Origin: Candidatus Fermentithermobacillaceae bacterium
GTDB taxonomy: Bacteria; Bacillota; Sulfobacillia; Fermentithermobacillales; Fermentithermobacillaceae
Length of the DNA stretch: 13,994 nucleotides
Assembly: GCA_012842105.1 (NCBI GenBank)
Contig: DUTL01000306.1
Coordinates: 1 to 13,994, forward strand
Direction of reading: 5' to 3'
A model generated the notes under the pieces. It had not been told where the DNA came from. It saw only the letters and a program-made list of their open reading frames with translations, and did not search any database. Shown here piece after piece: positions 1-6,702 of the stretch. Within the stretch, counting starts at the first letter, position 1. The number at the start of each line of letters is the position of its first letter. The translations under genes and the position numbers were made by a program.

Positions 1-129
1 CCATGAAATATGGTTTGCACATACCACCAAAGGGCCGTCAGACGGAATCTTGTCAAGGCCTTCTACGCTTGTATCAAATAGCAGTTTCATGGCTATGTAT
101 GCTATCCATCTACTTAGCTTGTAGAGCAC
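1..129 (-). CDS. plsC: 1-acyl-sn-glycerol-3-phosphate acyltransferase (PlsC family), N-terminal fragment cut by the window edge
   Basis: PlsC-type enzymes acylate lysophosphatidic acid to phosphatidic acid at the inner face of the membrane. Only the first 43 codons are present. Reading the minus strand from a GTG at 129-127 gives an open frame to base 1, beginning VLYKLSRWIAYIA and ending VVCANHISW. The ANH followed by three residues is the start of the NHX4D acyltransferase motif, whose Asp would fall just outside the window. The SD-like GAGG lies 10 bases upstream of the GTG. The start overlaps the 3' end of cmk by 16 bases, which implies translational coupling. An internal ATG at codon 14 is possible but would remove the usual hydrophobic N-terminal helix. 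cmk followed by plsC is a familiar order in Bacillota. Family assignment is good; substrate is inferred. Confidence 0.8.
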   Translation of the reverse strand, partial: MLYKLSRWIAYIAMKLLFDTSVEGLDKIPSDGPLVVCANHISW

Positions 130-836
130 GTTGGTTTCGCCTCACAAAGCCCGATTATAGCCCGGCAGACTTCGTCAACGTTCATCTGGCTGCTGTCAAT
201 CATGACCGCCCCGTCCACTTTGACCAGTTTTCCCCAGTCTCTTTCCAGATCCTTTGCATCCCGGGCTTCCATCTCTGATAATACTTCGTCAAAAGATATG
301 GTAACTCCTTTTTTGCGTAGCTCATCCCACCGCCGCCTGGCCCTTTCAGCCACATCGGCAGTTAAGAATACCTTGACTTCTGCATCAGGCATAACAACGC
401 TGGTAATGTCTCTGCCCTCCATGACCACCCCTCCCCGGTTGGCAATCTCCCGTTGAATATCCACAAGTATGCGCCGGACCGGCTGGGCCATGGATATGAG
501 TTTCACCGCCCTATCGGTTTCCAAAGTTCTAAGCCTGTGGGTGACTTCTTGTCCATCTACCCAAACCCGGAAAAGGCCATTGTCTTCGCACATATCTATA
601 TGCACTGACGAGGCCATTTCTCCTAACGTTTGAGGATCATCAAGAGGCATATTGCGGTCCAAAGCCAGAACCGCCAGGGCACGGTACATGGCGCCTGTAT
701 CAAGGTAAGTGTATCCAAGAATGCCTGCCACTTTACGGGCCACCGTGCTTTTGCCTGCGCCGGCCGGGCCATCTATGGCAATCCTTAGTTTCTTTGCGCT
801 TGCGGGTTTGCTCTTACATGGCTGAGAATGTTCCAT
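114..836 (-). CDS. cmk: Cytidylate kinase (CMP/dCMP kinase)
   Basis: Cytidylate kinase phosphorylates CMP and dCMP with ATP, a cytoplasmic pyrimidine-salvage step. Counted from an upstream GTG at 848, the protein shows the P-loop GPAGAGKST at about residues 27-35, the NMP-binding LDTGAMYRA just after it, EGRDITSVVMPDA in the middle, and a lid/C-terminal region with ARRR and MIDSS. I prefer the ATG at 836 (240 aa) because an AAGGTG SD lies 9 bases upstream, whereas the GTG at 848 has no usable spacing. The length is slightly above the 220-230 aa typical of the family because of a polar N-terminal tail. The segment that usually reads RxxxRxxAPL here reads ERDWGKL, a mild divergence. It follows a membrane protein gene by 31 bases and overlaps plsC, so the three are probably co-transcribed. 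It ends in TAA. Confidence 0.95.
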   Translation of the reverse strand: MEHSQPCKSKPASAKKLRIAIDGPAGAGKSTVARKVAGILGYTYLDTGAMYRALAVLALDRNMPLDDPQTLGEMASSVHIDMCEDNGLFRVWVDGQEVTHRLRTLETDRAVKLISMAQPVRRILVDIQREIANRGGVVMEGRDITSVVMPDAEVKVFLTADVAERARRRWDELRKKGVTISFDEVLSEMEARDAKDLERDWGKLVKVDGAVMIDSSQMNVDEVCRAIIGLCEAKPTCSTS

Positions 837-867
837 TGACGATAACACCTTCCGGAACAGAATTATA

Positions 868-1551
868 TCAGTGTTCTGTAAGTTTTACCCGCCCTAATAG
901 CAAAACCCCTTCTCCTTTGACCCAGGTTCCAACATGAGGAGATGCAATATTGCTGCTCACAGCCGATACCACAACATTTGCCCGGCCCTTCTCTGCAACT
1001 ATCTCGATCAAATCTCCATCCCGGCACATTACCACACCGTCTTCGGTAACAGCTCTCTTGGCTGCCTTTCCGTTAACCAATATCCAAACATTGTTGTTCG
1101 GCTCGCCGACAAACCTCAGGCAGATGATTCCAACCTCGCCTGCCTGCGCATCATGTGCCAGAGGCCATTCTATCCACGTAAAAAGAGGTTCTTCAAACCC
1201 GGTAAGCGCTCTGGCTAACGGTTGCCCTTCAAGCCAAACTGACTCGTTTAAGAGGGCGCGCATTGAATCGAAACGCAAGAGCCCCTGTATAACGGCAACC
1301 AGGCACAAAAAGGCAATTAGGAACTTGAAGTAGCCGGATTCAAATGACTTTGATCTTTCCTGTCTCAAACGTGCCTGCCTGCTACGTATCTGGCCCACCT
1401 CTATTCTGGTATTTGCTGCCTCCCTTTGCCTCAGCCACCTTGCTCCCCATCTGTATCCTAGAGCGTGGCCACGGCCTTCCGCCTCCATAGCCGGGGGCCC
1501 CCCGGCAAACTCCTGGCGTTGACTGCCTCCCGTAATTGAGATACTTCCCAT
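868..1551 (-). CDS. Single-pass membrane protein of unknown function upstream of cmk
   Basis: I do not recognise this protein. The frame gives up to 227 aa. The N-terminus (residues 1-70) is rich in Gly and Arg and strongly basic between about 36 and 68. One hydrophobic helix spans about 74-92, and a C-terminal domain of about 135 residues of mixed beta-like character would face outside if the basic side stays in the cytoplasm (positive-inside rule). No catalytic motif is visible. The start is uncertain. The ATG at 1551 has no SD, and a second ATG at 1488 has an AGGAG 21 bases upstream with a perfect GC hairpin (1490-1506) in between. The gene ends in TGA 31 bases before the cmk start and is probably in the same operon. 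A structural or envelope role is only a guess. Confidence 0.6.
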   Translation of the reverse strand: MGSISITGGSQRQEFAGGPPAMEAEGRGHALGYRWGARWLRQREAANTRIEVGQIRSRQARLRQERSKSFESGYFKFLIAFLCLVAVIQGLLRFDSMRALLNESVWLEGQPLARALTGFEEPLFTWIEWPLAHDAQAGEVGIICLRFVGEPNNNVWILVNGKAAKRAVTEDGVVMCRDGDLIEIVAEKGRANVVVSAVSSNIASPHVGTWVKGEGVLLLGRVKLTEH

Positions 1552-1670
1552 AATGGAATTAGGCTATGACAGATTCTTGCAAAATGTTGCTGGGGAGATT
1601 GGAACTTCTAGCCCGGCTGAAGATCTACTGCGCTGGATTTTCACCGGCTTCCGGCTGCTTGCAGGGAGAC

Positions 1671-2462
1671 TCAGGGCCTGGCAATGGAACGCGGCACAAC
1701 GCAACGAATACTGCCGGCGGAATCCTCAAGTATGTAGGATTTAACTCCATATACGTCCTCGATTATTTGGGAGGACACCTGCTCGGGATGGATCGAATGT
1801 ACCAGCCTGCCTTGTTTCATGAATAGTATCGTTGAAGCGTATCTCAGTGCAAGGTTTACGTCATGAAAGACAGCAAACACAGTCCGCCCTTCTTCAGCCA
1901 GTCTCTTCACCAACTCCATAATCTCCAATTCGAAGTTCATGTCAAGATGGGCTGTAGGCTCGTCCAGCAGGAATACAGCCGGATCCTGGCAAATGGCCCT
2001 GGCTATCTGCACCCTTTGCTGTTCACCTGATGAAAGAGACGTTACAGTTCGATTGCGTAAGTGAATTATCTTCGTTGCCAGCATGGCCTTTTCCGCAGCC
2101 TGCAGGTCGCCAGGAGGCTGAGACAGGATGGAACCGGAATGTGCAATCCTCCCCATCAGCACCGCTTCCTCTACGGTAAATTCAAAGGATGAACGCGAGT
2201 CAGGCGCCAGGTAAGTCACCAGGCGGCTTCTTTCTCTGTCTCCCAAGGAGTGAACAGCCCTGTTGCAAAGCAGAACCTCACCGTGTTGCGGCTTAAGATA
2301 TCCTGAAATAGTCTTAAGAAGGGTGCTTTTCCCGGCGCCGTTTGGCCCTAGGAGCGCTGCAAAAGTTCCCCTAGGGATTCCGAGGGTTATGCCGTCAAGA
2401 ATGTCATCCTTACCGTATGCAAAACCCACGTCATTCAGTTGTATGCCCAGGCCTGCTTCCAT
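1671..2462 (-). CDS. btuD: Cobalamin/corrinoid ABC transporter ATP-binding protein (BtuD/FepC type)
   Basis: This is the cytoplasmic ATPase that powers the importer formed with the upstream permease and binding protein. From the ATG at 2462 it is 263 aa, with Walker A GPNGAGKST (39-47), signature LSSGEQQR (143-150), Walker B FLLDEP (164-169) and the switch His in FHD (200). A longer frame opens upstream at 2516, but the ATG at 2462 is preferred. It begins one base after the permease stop codon (TGA at 2466-2464) and has an AGAGGGGG SD about 8 bases upstream, a typical translationally coupled junction. The ATPase family itself also covers haem and siderophore importers. The cobalamin assignment comes from the B12 riboswitch at the head of the operon. 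It ends in TGA. Confidence 0.9.
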   Translation of the reverse strand: MEAGLGIQLNDVGFAYGKDDILDGITLGIPRGTFAALLGPNGAGKSTLLKTISGYLKPQHGEVLLCNRAVHSLGDRERSRLVTYLAPDSRSSFEFTVEEAVLMGRIAHSGSILSQPPGDLQAAEKAMLATKIIHLRNRTVTSLSSGEQQRVQIARAICQDPAVFLLDEPTAHLDMNFELEIMELVKRLAEEGRTVFAVFHDVNLALRYASTILFMKQGRLVHSIHPEQVSSQIIEDVYGVKSYILEDSAGSIRCVVPRSIARP

Positions 2463-2463
2463 C

Positions 2464-3498
2464 TCACATCCCCCTCTTCCGGACCCTGGCGAGGAGATAC
2501 AGGAAAAACGGAGCACCGATCAAAGACGTTATGACTCCCACCGGGATTTCAAGGGGAGGAACCACAGTGCGGGCCAGGAGATCTGCCAGTATAAGGGCAT
2601 TTCCCCCGGCAAGCGCCGATACAGGCATGAGCCAGCGGTGATCAGGCCCCATCAAAATCCGTACCACGTGAGGGACTATAAGGCCGATAAACCCGATGGG
2701 CCCGGTAAAAGCAACGCAGCTGGCTGTTGTAAGTGAGCTTGCCCAGAGAATGCGACGCTTCACCTTTTCGATCGGTACGCCCATGTGAAATGCGGCTTCT
2801 TCGCCAAAGGAAAAGGCGTTGAGCGCCCTTGATTGAAACCACAGAACTCCCATACCGGCAACGGCGTACGGAATGGCAGAAGCCACTGCCCTCCAGGATG
2901 CCCTGGACAATCCCCCCATGGTCCAAAACACGATTTCTTCTACCCTCTGCCTGAACAAAACCATAAGGAAGGCAATTATCGATGAAATGAGGCTTGACAC
3001 GGCAATTCCTGACAAGAGGAGGGTCCATGTATCAGTGCGCCCGTTCTTGGTAGACAAAATATACACGGCCCCGGTAGATACAAATGCCCCGGTAAATGCA
3101 AGCACCGGGAGGGCCCAAAGCCCAAGCGCCCTCCCGGCCCCGAAAACTATACCCAGTACAGCGCCTAAGGAGGCGCCTGACGAAACTCCAAGTACATATG
3201 GGTCTGCCATTGGGTTTCTGAACAACCCCTGCATAGCAGCACCTGCTACCCCGAGGGAGGCCCCTTCGACAAAAGCCAGGATTACCCTGGGAAACCTGAG
3301 GGTCCAAAGGATCTTATGGCCTGTACCGGCATCTTCTACAACGGGGCCTGCTGCCAGCGCATCAACGATGGCTTTGAGAGGAATGGATACACTGCCCAGG
3401 GATAAGCCCAAAAACACGCTGATGATAAGCAATGCCCCTGAACCCGTTACAAACAGCGGCCTGAGCTCCCCCCGGCCTTTCATCTGAGTATCTTGCAC
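2464..3498 (-). CDS. btuC: Cobalamin/corrinoid ABC transporter permease (FecCD/BtuC family)
   Basis: This integral membrane subunit forms the translocation channel for B12-type substrates. The sequence is almost entirely hydrophobic, consistent with about ten helices. Family hallmarks include GAAMQGLFRNPMADPYVLGVSSG near the N-terminal third (positions 3230-3180 on the plus strand) and GPIGFIGLIVPHVVR near the C-terminal third, which contacts the ATPase. The start is ambiguous. An ATG at 3567 lies inside a degenerate tandem-repeat array. A GTG at 3498 has a GGGGAGGG SD 11 bases upstream and places the N-terminus the usual short distance before helix 1, so I chose it; an ATG at 3483 is also possible. 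The gene ends TGA one base before the ATPase start. It sits between the btuF-like and btuD-like genes in one riboswitch-controlled operon. Confidence 0.92.
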   Translation of the reverse strand: MQDTQMKGRGELRPLFVTGSGALLIISVFLGLSLGSVSIPLKAIVDALAAGPVVEDAGTGHKILWTLRFPRVILAFVEGASLGVAGAAMQGLFRNPMADPYVLGVSSGASLGAVLGIVFGAGRALGLWALPVLAFTGAFVSTGAVYILSTKNGRTDTWTLLLSGIAVSSLISSIIAFLMVLFRQRVEEIVFWTMGGLSRASWRAVASAIPYAVAGMGVLWFQSRALNAFSFGEEAAFHMGVPIEKVKRRILWASSLTTASCVAFTGPIGFIGLIVPHVVRILMGPDHRWLMPVSALAGGNALILADLLARTVVPPLEIPVGVITSLIGAPFFLYLLARVRKRGM

Positions 3499-3579
3499 CT
3501 TTTGTGTACCCTCCCCTGCTTCTGTCCAGTGCCCTCCAAACGCCCTCTGCTTAACCTCTGCTTGCATTAATGCTCGTCC

Positions 3580-3684
3580 AATGACTTCTGAAATGATCGC
3601 CTAGTGGCTTTCGAAATGCTCACTCATTGGCTCCCTTAATAATCGCCAACAGCTTCCAAAATCATCACCCAATGACTTCCGGCG
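3580..3684. repeat. Degenerate 23-bp direct tandem repeat between btuF and btuC
   Basis: Four adjacent units and a partial fifth can be aligned on the plus strand: 3580-3602, 3603-3625, 3626-3648, 3649-3670 (22 bp) and 3671-3684. The approximate consensus is AATGGCTTCCGAAAT followed by NATCGCCC. Units differ from one another at roughly a quarter to a third of positions. A weaker sixth unit may precede them at 3558-3579 and would include the upstream ATG of the permease frame. The period is not a multiple of three, so the array is unlikely to be coding. It fills the whole spacer between the binding-protein stop codon and the permease. Function unknown. Confidence 0.7.
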
Positions 3685-3696
3685 CTTTTGGCCAGC

Positions 3697-4659
3697 CTAC
3701 TTTCCGCCTGCTGATTCCGGGTAAAGGCACCTGGCAATTTCCTTTACGCCGTCTACAATTGAAGGCCCGGGCCTGCTGGTCAGATCGCCGTCTACGAAGT
3801 AAACCCTGCCGTCTTTGACGGCTTCCAAATCTGACCATCCAGGGCGAGATATGAGCCCGGTGATCAGGTCTTCGGGGACAGTGATCAAAATTACATCAGG
3901 ATCTTTGGCCAAAGCTTCCTCCATACTTACCTGGAGATAAGGCATCTCAACGTCTTTTATGATGTTGTCCCCGCCTGCCCGGCTTAGTACATCGTCCATA
4001 AATGAGCCTGGCCCCACGGTCCAGAGTTCCTGATCGAGGACTACCAGAACGGTTGGTTTCGAGGCTCCCTGGGTTTCAAGGCTATCTGAAAGGCTGCCTA
4101 GTTCCTGTTCCATCTTGGCGGCAAGATCCTTGCCCTTTTTCTCAACGCCGGTTACCGTGGCGACCCGCTCAATGTCTTCAAGTACTTCTGCAACACTGGC
4201 CGGATTGGATACATACACCGCGATTCCTAAGTCTTCAATTTCCTTTACTTGCTGTGAGTCTTCGGTTCCTGGAATAAACAATATGTCAGGTTTCAGGGCG
4301 ACCAACTTCTCTTTGTTCAGGCTGAATGCGTCGCCTACCTTCTCTTTTTCGAGAACTTCTTCCGGCTTGTTGCACCAATTGCTTACACCAACCACTTTAT
4401 CGCCCAAGCCCAGCGCAAAAAGAATCTCTGTATGAGCCGGCGAAAGGGATACTATTTTCTCAGGAGTTTGCTTGAGTTCGAAAGTCCTGCCAACACCGTC
4501 TGTGAAACTTGCCGGGCGTGAGGAACACCCGGTTAGTATCAGTCCGGAAGCGCCGGCAAACAGCACAAAAACTACTGCCAGAGCAATACTTTTGCTGATA
4601 GTGTTTGCCACCCTGCCCCTATTTGCCATCCTGGCCTTATATGTATCTTGTGATAACAA
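3697..4659 (-). CDS. btuF: Cobalamin/corrinoid ABC transporter substrate-binding lipoprotein (BtuF type)
   Basis: This extracytoplasmic lipoprotein captures the substrate and delivers it to the BtuC-like permease. From a TTG at 4659 it is 320 aa, with a basic N-terminus, a hydrophobic segment and the lipobox LTGC (Cys about residue 45). The mature part has the helical-backbone fold signature: VSLSPAHTEILFALGLGDKVVGVSNWCNKPEE, then KPDILFIPGTE and DPDVILIT (the first of these is broken over two lobes). The TTG is chosen because an AGGAGGT SD lies 9 bases upstream. An ATG at 4629 (lipobox Cys at 35) has only a weak SD, and the frame opens further up at 4728 without one. An NWC tripeptide after VGVS is often seen in BtuF-like proteins. 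The gene is the first behind the riboswitch and ends in TAG. Confidence 0.92.
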   Translation of the reverse strand: MLSQDTYKARMANRGRVANTISKSIALAVVFVLFAGASGLILTGCSSRPASFTDGVGRTFELKQTPEKIVSLSPAHTEILFALGLGDKVVGVSNWCNKPEEVLEKEKVGDAFSLNKEKLVALKPDILFIPGTEDSQQVKEIEDLGIAVYVSNPASVAEVLEDIERVATVTGVEKKGKDLAAKMEQELGSLSDSLETQGASKPTVLVVLDQELWTVGPGSFMDDVLSRAGGDNIIKDVEMPYLQVSMEEALAKDPDVILITVPEDLITGLISRPGWSDLEAVKDGRVYFVDGDLTSRPGPSIVDGVKEIARCLYPESAGGK

Positions 4660-4805
4660 GTTATGTCTACCTCCTGTCTTAATCAAATCTGTCTTACCGA
4701 AGCCTGCATTAGCCAAGCCCCAAAACATAATGCATTTGGCCGGCAGGCCGGGCCGCCTATTGTTGGTGTAACCACCTTGGCGACGGCCTTAGAGTCTTTA
4801 CACAG

Positions 4806-4828
4806 AAAACCCCGGCACAAGGCCGGGG
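4806..4828 (-). terminator. Intrinsic terminator between cobalamin riboswitch and btuF
   Basis: On the minus strand a perfect 7-bp GC stem CCCCGGC/GCCGGGG with a 5-base loop (arms 4828-4822 and 4816-4810) is followed by TTTT (4809-4806). It lies about 50 bases downstream of the riboswitch and about 150 bases before the btuF start. This fits a transcription-termination mechanism in which cobalamin binding shuts off the operon. Confidence 0.85.
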
Positions 4829-4879
4829 AAGTTTTCCTGCATATAAAAACGCCCCCTCCTCTCGCTCGAAGTCAGGCAA

Positions 4880-5062
4880 CGTGCACACTCAGGCAGGTCT
4901 CCTGGCTTCCGGCTCATTGCACCTGCACCTTCCCGAAAGTCGCATCTTTCAGTGGCTTCTTTGCAGGCTGCTCCCCGGTTACAGTGGCGGCACCGCGCCG
5001 GACTTGCGCTTTTTGCGCTTCACCGGACTTCCCTATTCTCCCGTGCCGGGCACCTGAATGTG
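4880..5062 (-). ncRNA. Cobalamin (B12) riboswitch controlling btuFCD
   Basis: The minus strand carries the conserved landmarks of the cobalamin riboswitch in the right order: GGTGCC near 5054-5049, AGGGAAGTCCGGTG, CCGGCGCGG, the invariant CCGCCACTGTAA (4990-4979), GAAGCCACTG, and the B12 box AGCCAGGAGACCTGCCTG (4907-4890). An intrinsic terminator and the btuFCD-like genes follow, so vitamin B12 or adenosylcobalamin most likely represses expression. A small extra hairpin, GCGC-AAAAA-GCGC (5018-5006), is inserted in the loop between CCGGTGAA and AAGTCCGG, where most copies have only a few bases. The exact 3' boundary of the folded domain is approximate. Confidence 0.95.
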
Positions 5063-5063
5063 G

Positions 5064-5358
5064 TTAGTCAACCAATCCTTATTAACTTGTGGGTAATTCG
5101 ATTTGGTAATCCATTCCCTGTAATCTATTCCCTTTGGGATTCACGTCTATTGTAACCCAAAGCCACTGCGAATTGAAGGTGTGCCCTATGAAATGCATCT
5201 GAAACGCATCAAGTGGTACGTCTTGTGTACCAATGCCCCTCGTTCTCGCAGGTTTGCTGCCTTAAATGGTACACCCCGCACGCTAATGACCTTCGTTTTC
5301 GATTCTCTGTTATGCAGCGCATTGCCATGTCTCGTTCAGGTTACAGCCACTAAACTGC
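5064..5358. other. Intergenic region upstream of the riboswitch
   Basis: No convincing gene is found in these 295 bases; the frames present are short and lack SD sequences or known motifs. It should contain the promoter of the riboswitch-btu operon on the minus strand, but I find no strong -35/-10 pair. A weak candidate is TTCAAT-N17-TACAAT (5176-5148). A tandem direct repeat of 13 bases, GTAATCYATTCCC, occurs at 5106-5118 and 5120-5132. A small hairpin GGTAC/GTACC lies near 5215-5231. No clear terminator for the CPBP gene was identified. Confidence 0.5.
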
Positions 5359-5991
5359 TCACTTGGCCTTGAATATGTTTCGTTTGTTGACCAGAGTCAT
5401 GAACCCGAAATTGTTCAGGTTATGAATTAGGATTGCCGCCCAGATACTCTTTGTAAAGTAAACACTTGCAGCACATACCAGCCCCAATACAAATGAGCCT
5501 ATCCAAACGAACCTGTTGTTCCACGACTTTACGTGAAGCCACAGGAAAATGGCCGATGTTAGCAGGATAGCTGCCAAAGGATGAACCAGCTTCAAAAGCG
5601 GTACGAAAATGGCTCCCCTGTATAAGAATTCTTCTGCCGGCAGTTCCAGAAGGTACATTAGCAAACTCGTGTAGATTAGCCCTTTGCTTACCTCGCCCTT
5701 TCTTAGTTTCGCCCCTTTGGCCATAAAAAGATGGATGCACATGAAACCGGTGCCTACGACCAGGCCATAGAGGGCCGGCCAAGAAGAAATATGCAAGTAT
5801 GTTTTGTCCACGAGCCACAAGGCATATATTCCAGCCGTAATAAAACATATTCTCTTGAAGATGTTTTGCTTCAACGAGCTGATTTCCCAATAGATATCTA
5901 TGAATGCTAAAATGAGGCCGCTTAACAGGCATAGAATAAGCATATATATCCCCATCCACTTGATTGCCAAAGCCCAGGTAAACCTGGCCAT
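5359..5991 (-). CDS. CPBP family intramembrane glutamic protease (CAAX/Abi type)
   Basis: CPBP proteins are multi-pass membrane endopeptidases or protease-like proteins related to CAAX prenyl protease Rce1 and to bacteriocin-immunity (Abi) proteins. Counting from the longest frame (TTG at 6030), the motifs are EEFLYR (Glu133, Glu134, Arg138), FLWLH (Phe162 to His166) and HNLNN (His203, Asn207). These match the three motifs EExxxR, FxxxH and HxxxN/D. Six or seven hydrophobic helices are visible. The start is uncertain: neither the TTG at 6030, the GTG at 6000 nor the ATG at 5991 has a clear SD. I took the ATG because it begins right before the first helix. It ends in TGA. The substrate is unknown and the gene appears to stand alone between the btu operon and a divergent small gene. 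Confidence 0.88.
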   Translation of the reverse strand: MARFTWALAIKWMGIYMLILCLLSGLILAFIDIYWEISSLKQNIFKRICFITAGIYALWLVDKTYLHISSWPALYGLVVGTGFMCIHLFMAKGAKLRKGEVSKGLIYTSLLMYLLELPAEEFLYRGAIFVPLLKLVHPLAAILLTSAIFLWLHVKSWNNRFVWIGSFVLGLVCAASVYFTKSIWAAILIHNLNNFGFMTLVNKRNIFKAK

Positions 5992-6121
5992 ATTGCTCAC
6001 GGTGCTGATATGCCCTAAGTACCTGCCCAACTGAACGCCATTTCAACTTCTACAGTATTATGCAAAACTACCTCCCTGGCTGAGCTGACTTAACTGACAT
6101 CACGACGAGTACCATATTCTC

Positions 6122-6130
6122 TGCTATAGT
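6122..6130 (+). promoter_or_regulatory. Extended -10 promoter for the small membrane protein
   Basis: TGCTATAGT matches an extended -10 element (TGnTATAAT) with one mismatch. It is 32 bases before the ATG at 6163 and leaves room for a short leader with the SD AAAGGAG at 6148-6154. No good -35 box is found 17 bases upstream, as is allowed for extended -10 promoters. Confidence 0.5.
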
Positions 6131-6162
6131 TAAACTAGCGCCGGCCGAAAGGAGCACGCACA

Positions 6163-6576
6163 ATGGCTGCATATGGTTTCACGAAGTTCAGCTGGCACAT
6201 GGCCATTTGCCTGGCAGTTTGGATCATAATTGATCGCCTTTCGCCAGAAGGGCGGCTCTATGCCGGTTTCATGGCTGCCTTTCTGGGTTCCTGCTACTTG
6301 TTGGCCGGTTGGCTCTCATATCTCAAGAGCACCGGTACTGATGTAATCGCCCGCCTTAAGCGCAAAGCGCCGCCCCAAGTGCCCTATTTTCACCGCCGGG
6401 ACAAGGCGCAAAAACCCCAGGTGTGGTTTTGGGGCAACAAGCACCCTTTCGACGATGACTTGGCAGAGACCGCCCAAGAGCATACAAGTAACATTCCGCC
6501 AACCACACGCCACAAACTCGATGCCATGGCTTTTGCCCTGGTGGGCCTGCTGCTCATGGCCCTTTCAATGCTCTAA
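6163..6576 (+). CDS. Small three-helix membrane protein of unknown function
   Basis: I do not recognise this 137 aa protein. The ATG is supported by a clear AAAGGAG SD 8 bases upstream and by a plausible promoter. Hydrophobic helices lie at about residues 11-24, 33-53 and 119-137. Between helices 2 and 3 is a hydrophilic stretch of about 65 residues, basic first (RLKRKAPPQ, HRRDK) and acidic later (PFDDDLAE). The protein ends directly after the last helix (MALSML). It is the only complete gene on the plus strand in this window, divergent from the CPBP gene and convergent with the peptidase gene. It ends in TAA. It could be a small envelope protein; nothing more specific is supported. Confidence 0.75.
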   Translation: MAAYGFTKFSWHMAICLAVWIIIDRLSPEGRLYAGFMAAFLGSCYLLAGWLSYLKSTGTDVIARLKRKAPPQVPYFHRRDKAQKPQVWFWGNKHPFDDDLAETAQEHTSNIPPTTRHKLDAMAFALVGLLLMALSML

Positions 6577-6702
6577 TCCGCCATAGCCGGCTTACGCCGC
6601 CTCCAGCCTCGAGAATCGCTAAGAATCACCAATGCTCATCCACTGCCTGGTTCCCAAAAACCTGATTGGAGTTCCTATGCAATTCCCGTGAGTTCCATGA
6701 GT

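Noticed and set aside
1630..1665. Minus-strand GGAAGCCGGTGAAAATCC just after btuD resembles the core of a cobalamin riboswitch.
   Set aside because: No B12 box, no CCGCCACTGTAA and no GGTGCC partner in the right places; at most a decayed fragment, probably chance.
2873..3487. Plus-strand frame of about 200 codons opposite the permease gene.
   Set aside because: Antisense shadow of a GC-rich gene; composition is Pro/Ser/Thr-rich without recognisable domains, and the minus strand carries the conserved permease.
3471..3567. ATG at 3567 as the true start of the BtuC-like permease.
   Set aside because: It lies within a degenerate tandem-repeat unit, adds an unusual polar extension, and has a weaker SD than the GTG at 3498; kept only as an alternative.
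5041..5075. TTGACT on the minus strand (about 5071-5066) as the -35 box of the btu promoter.
   Set aside because: The matching -10 would fall inside the conserved 5' part of the riboswitch, so transcription would start too late to make the full aptamer.
5420..6046. Long minus-strand open frame overlapping the CPBP protease gene.
   Set aside because: It is a shifted shadow of the protease gene with no motifs; the other frame has all three CPBP motifs and membrane helices.
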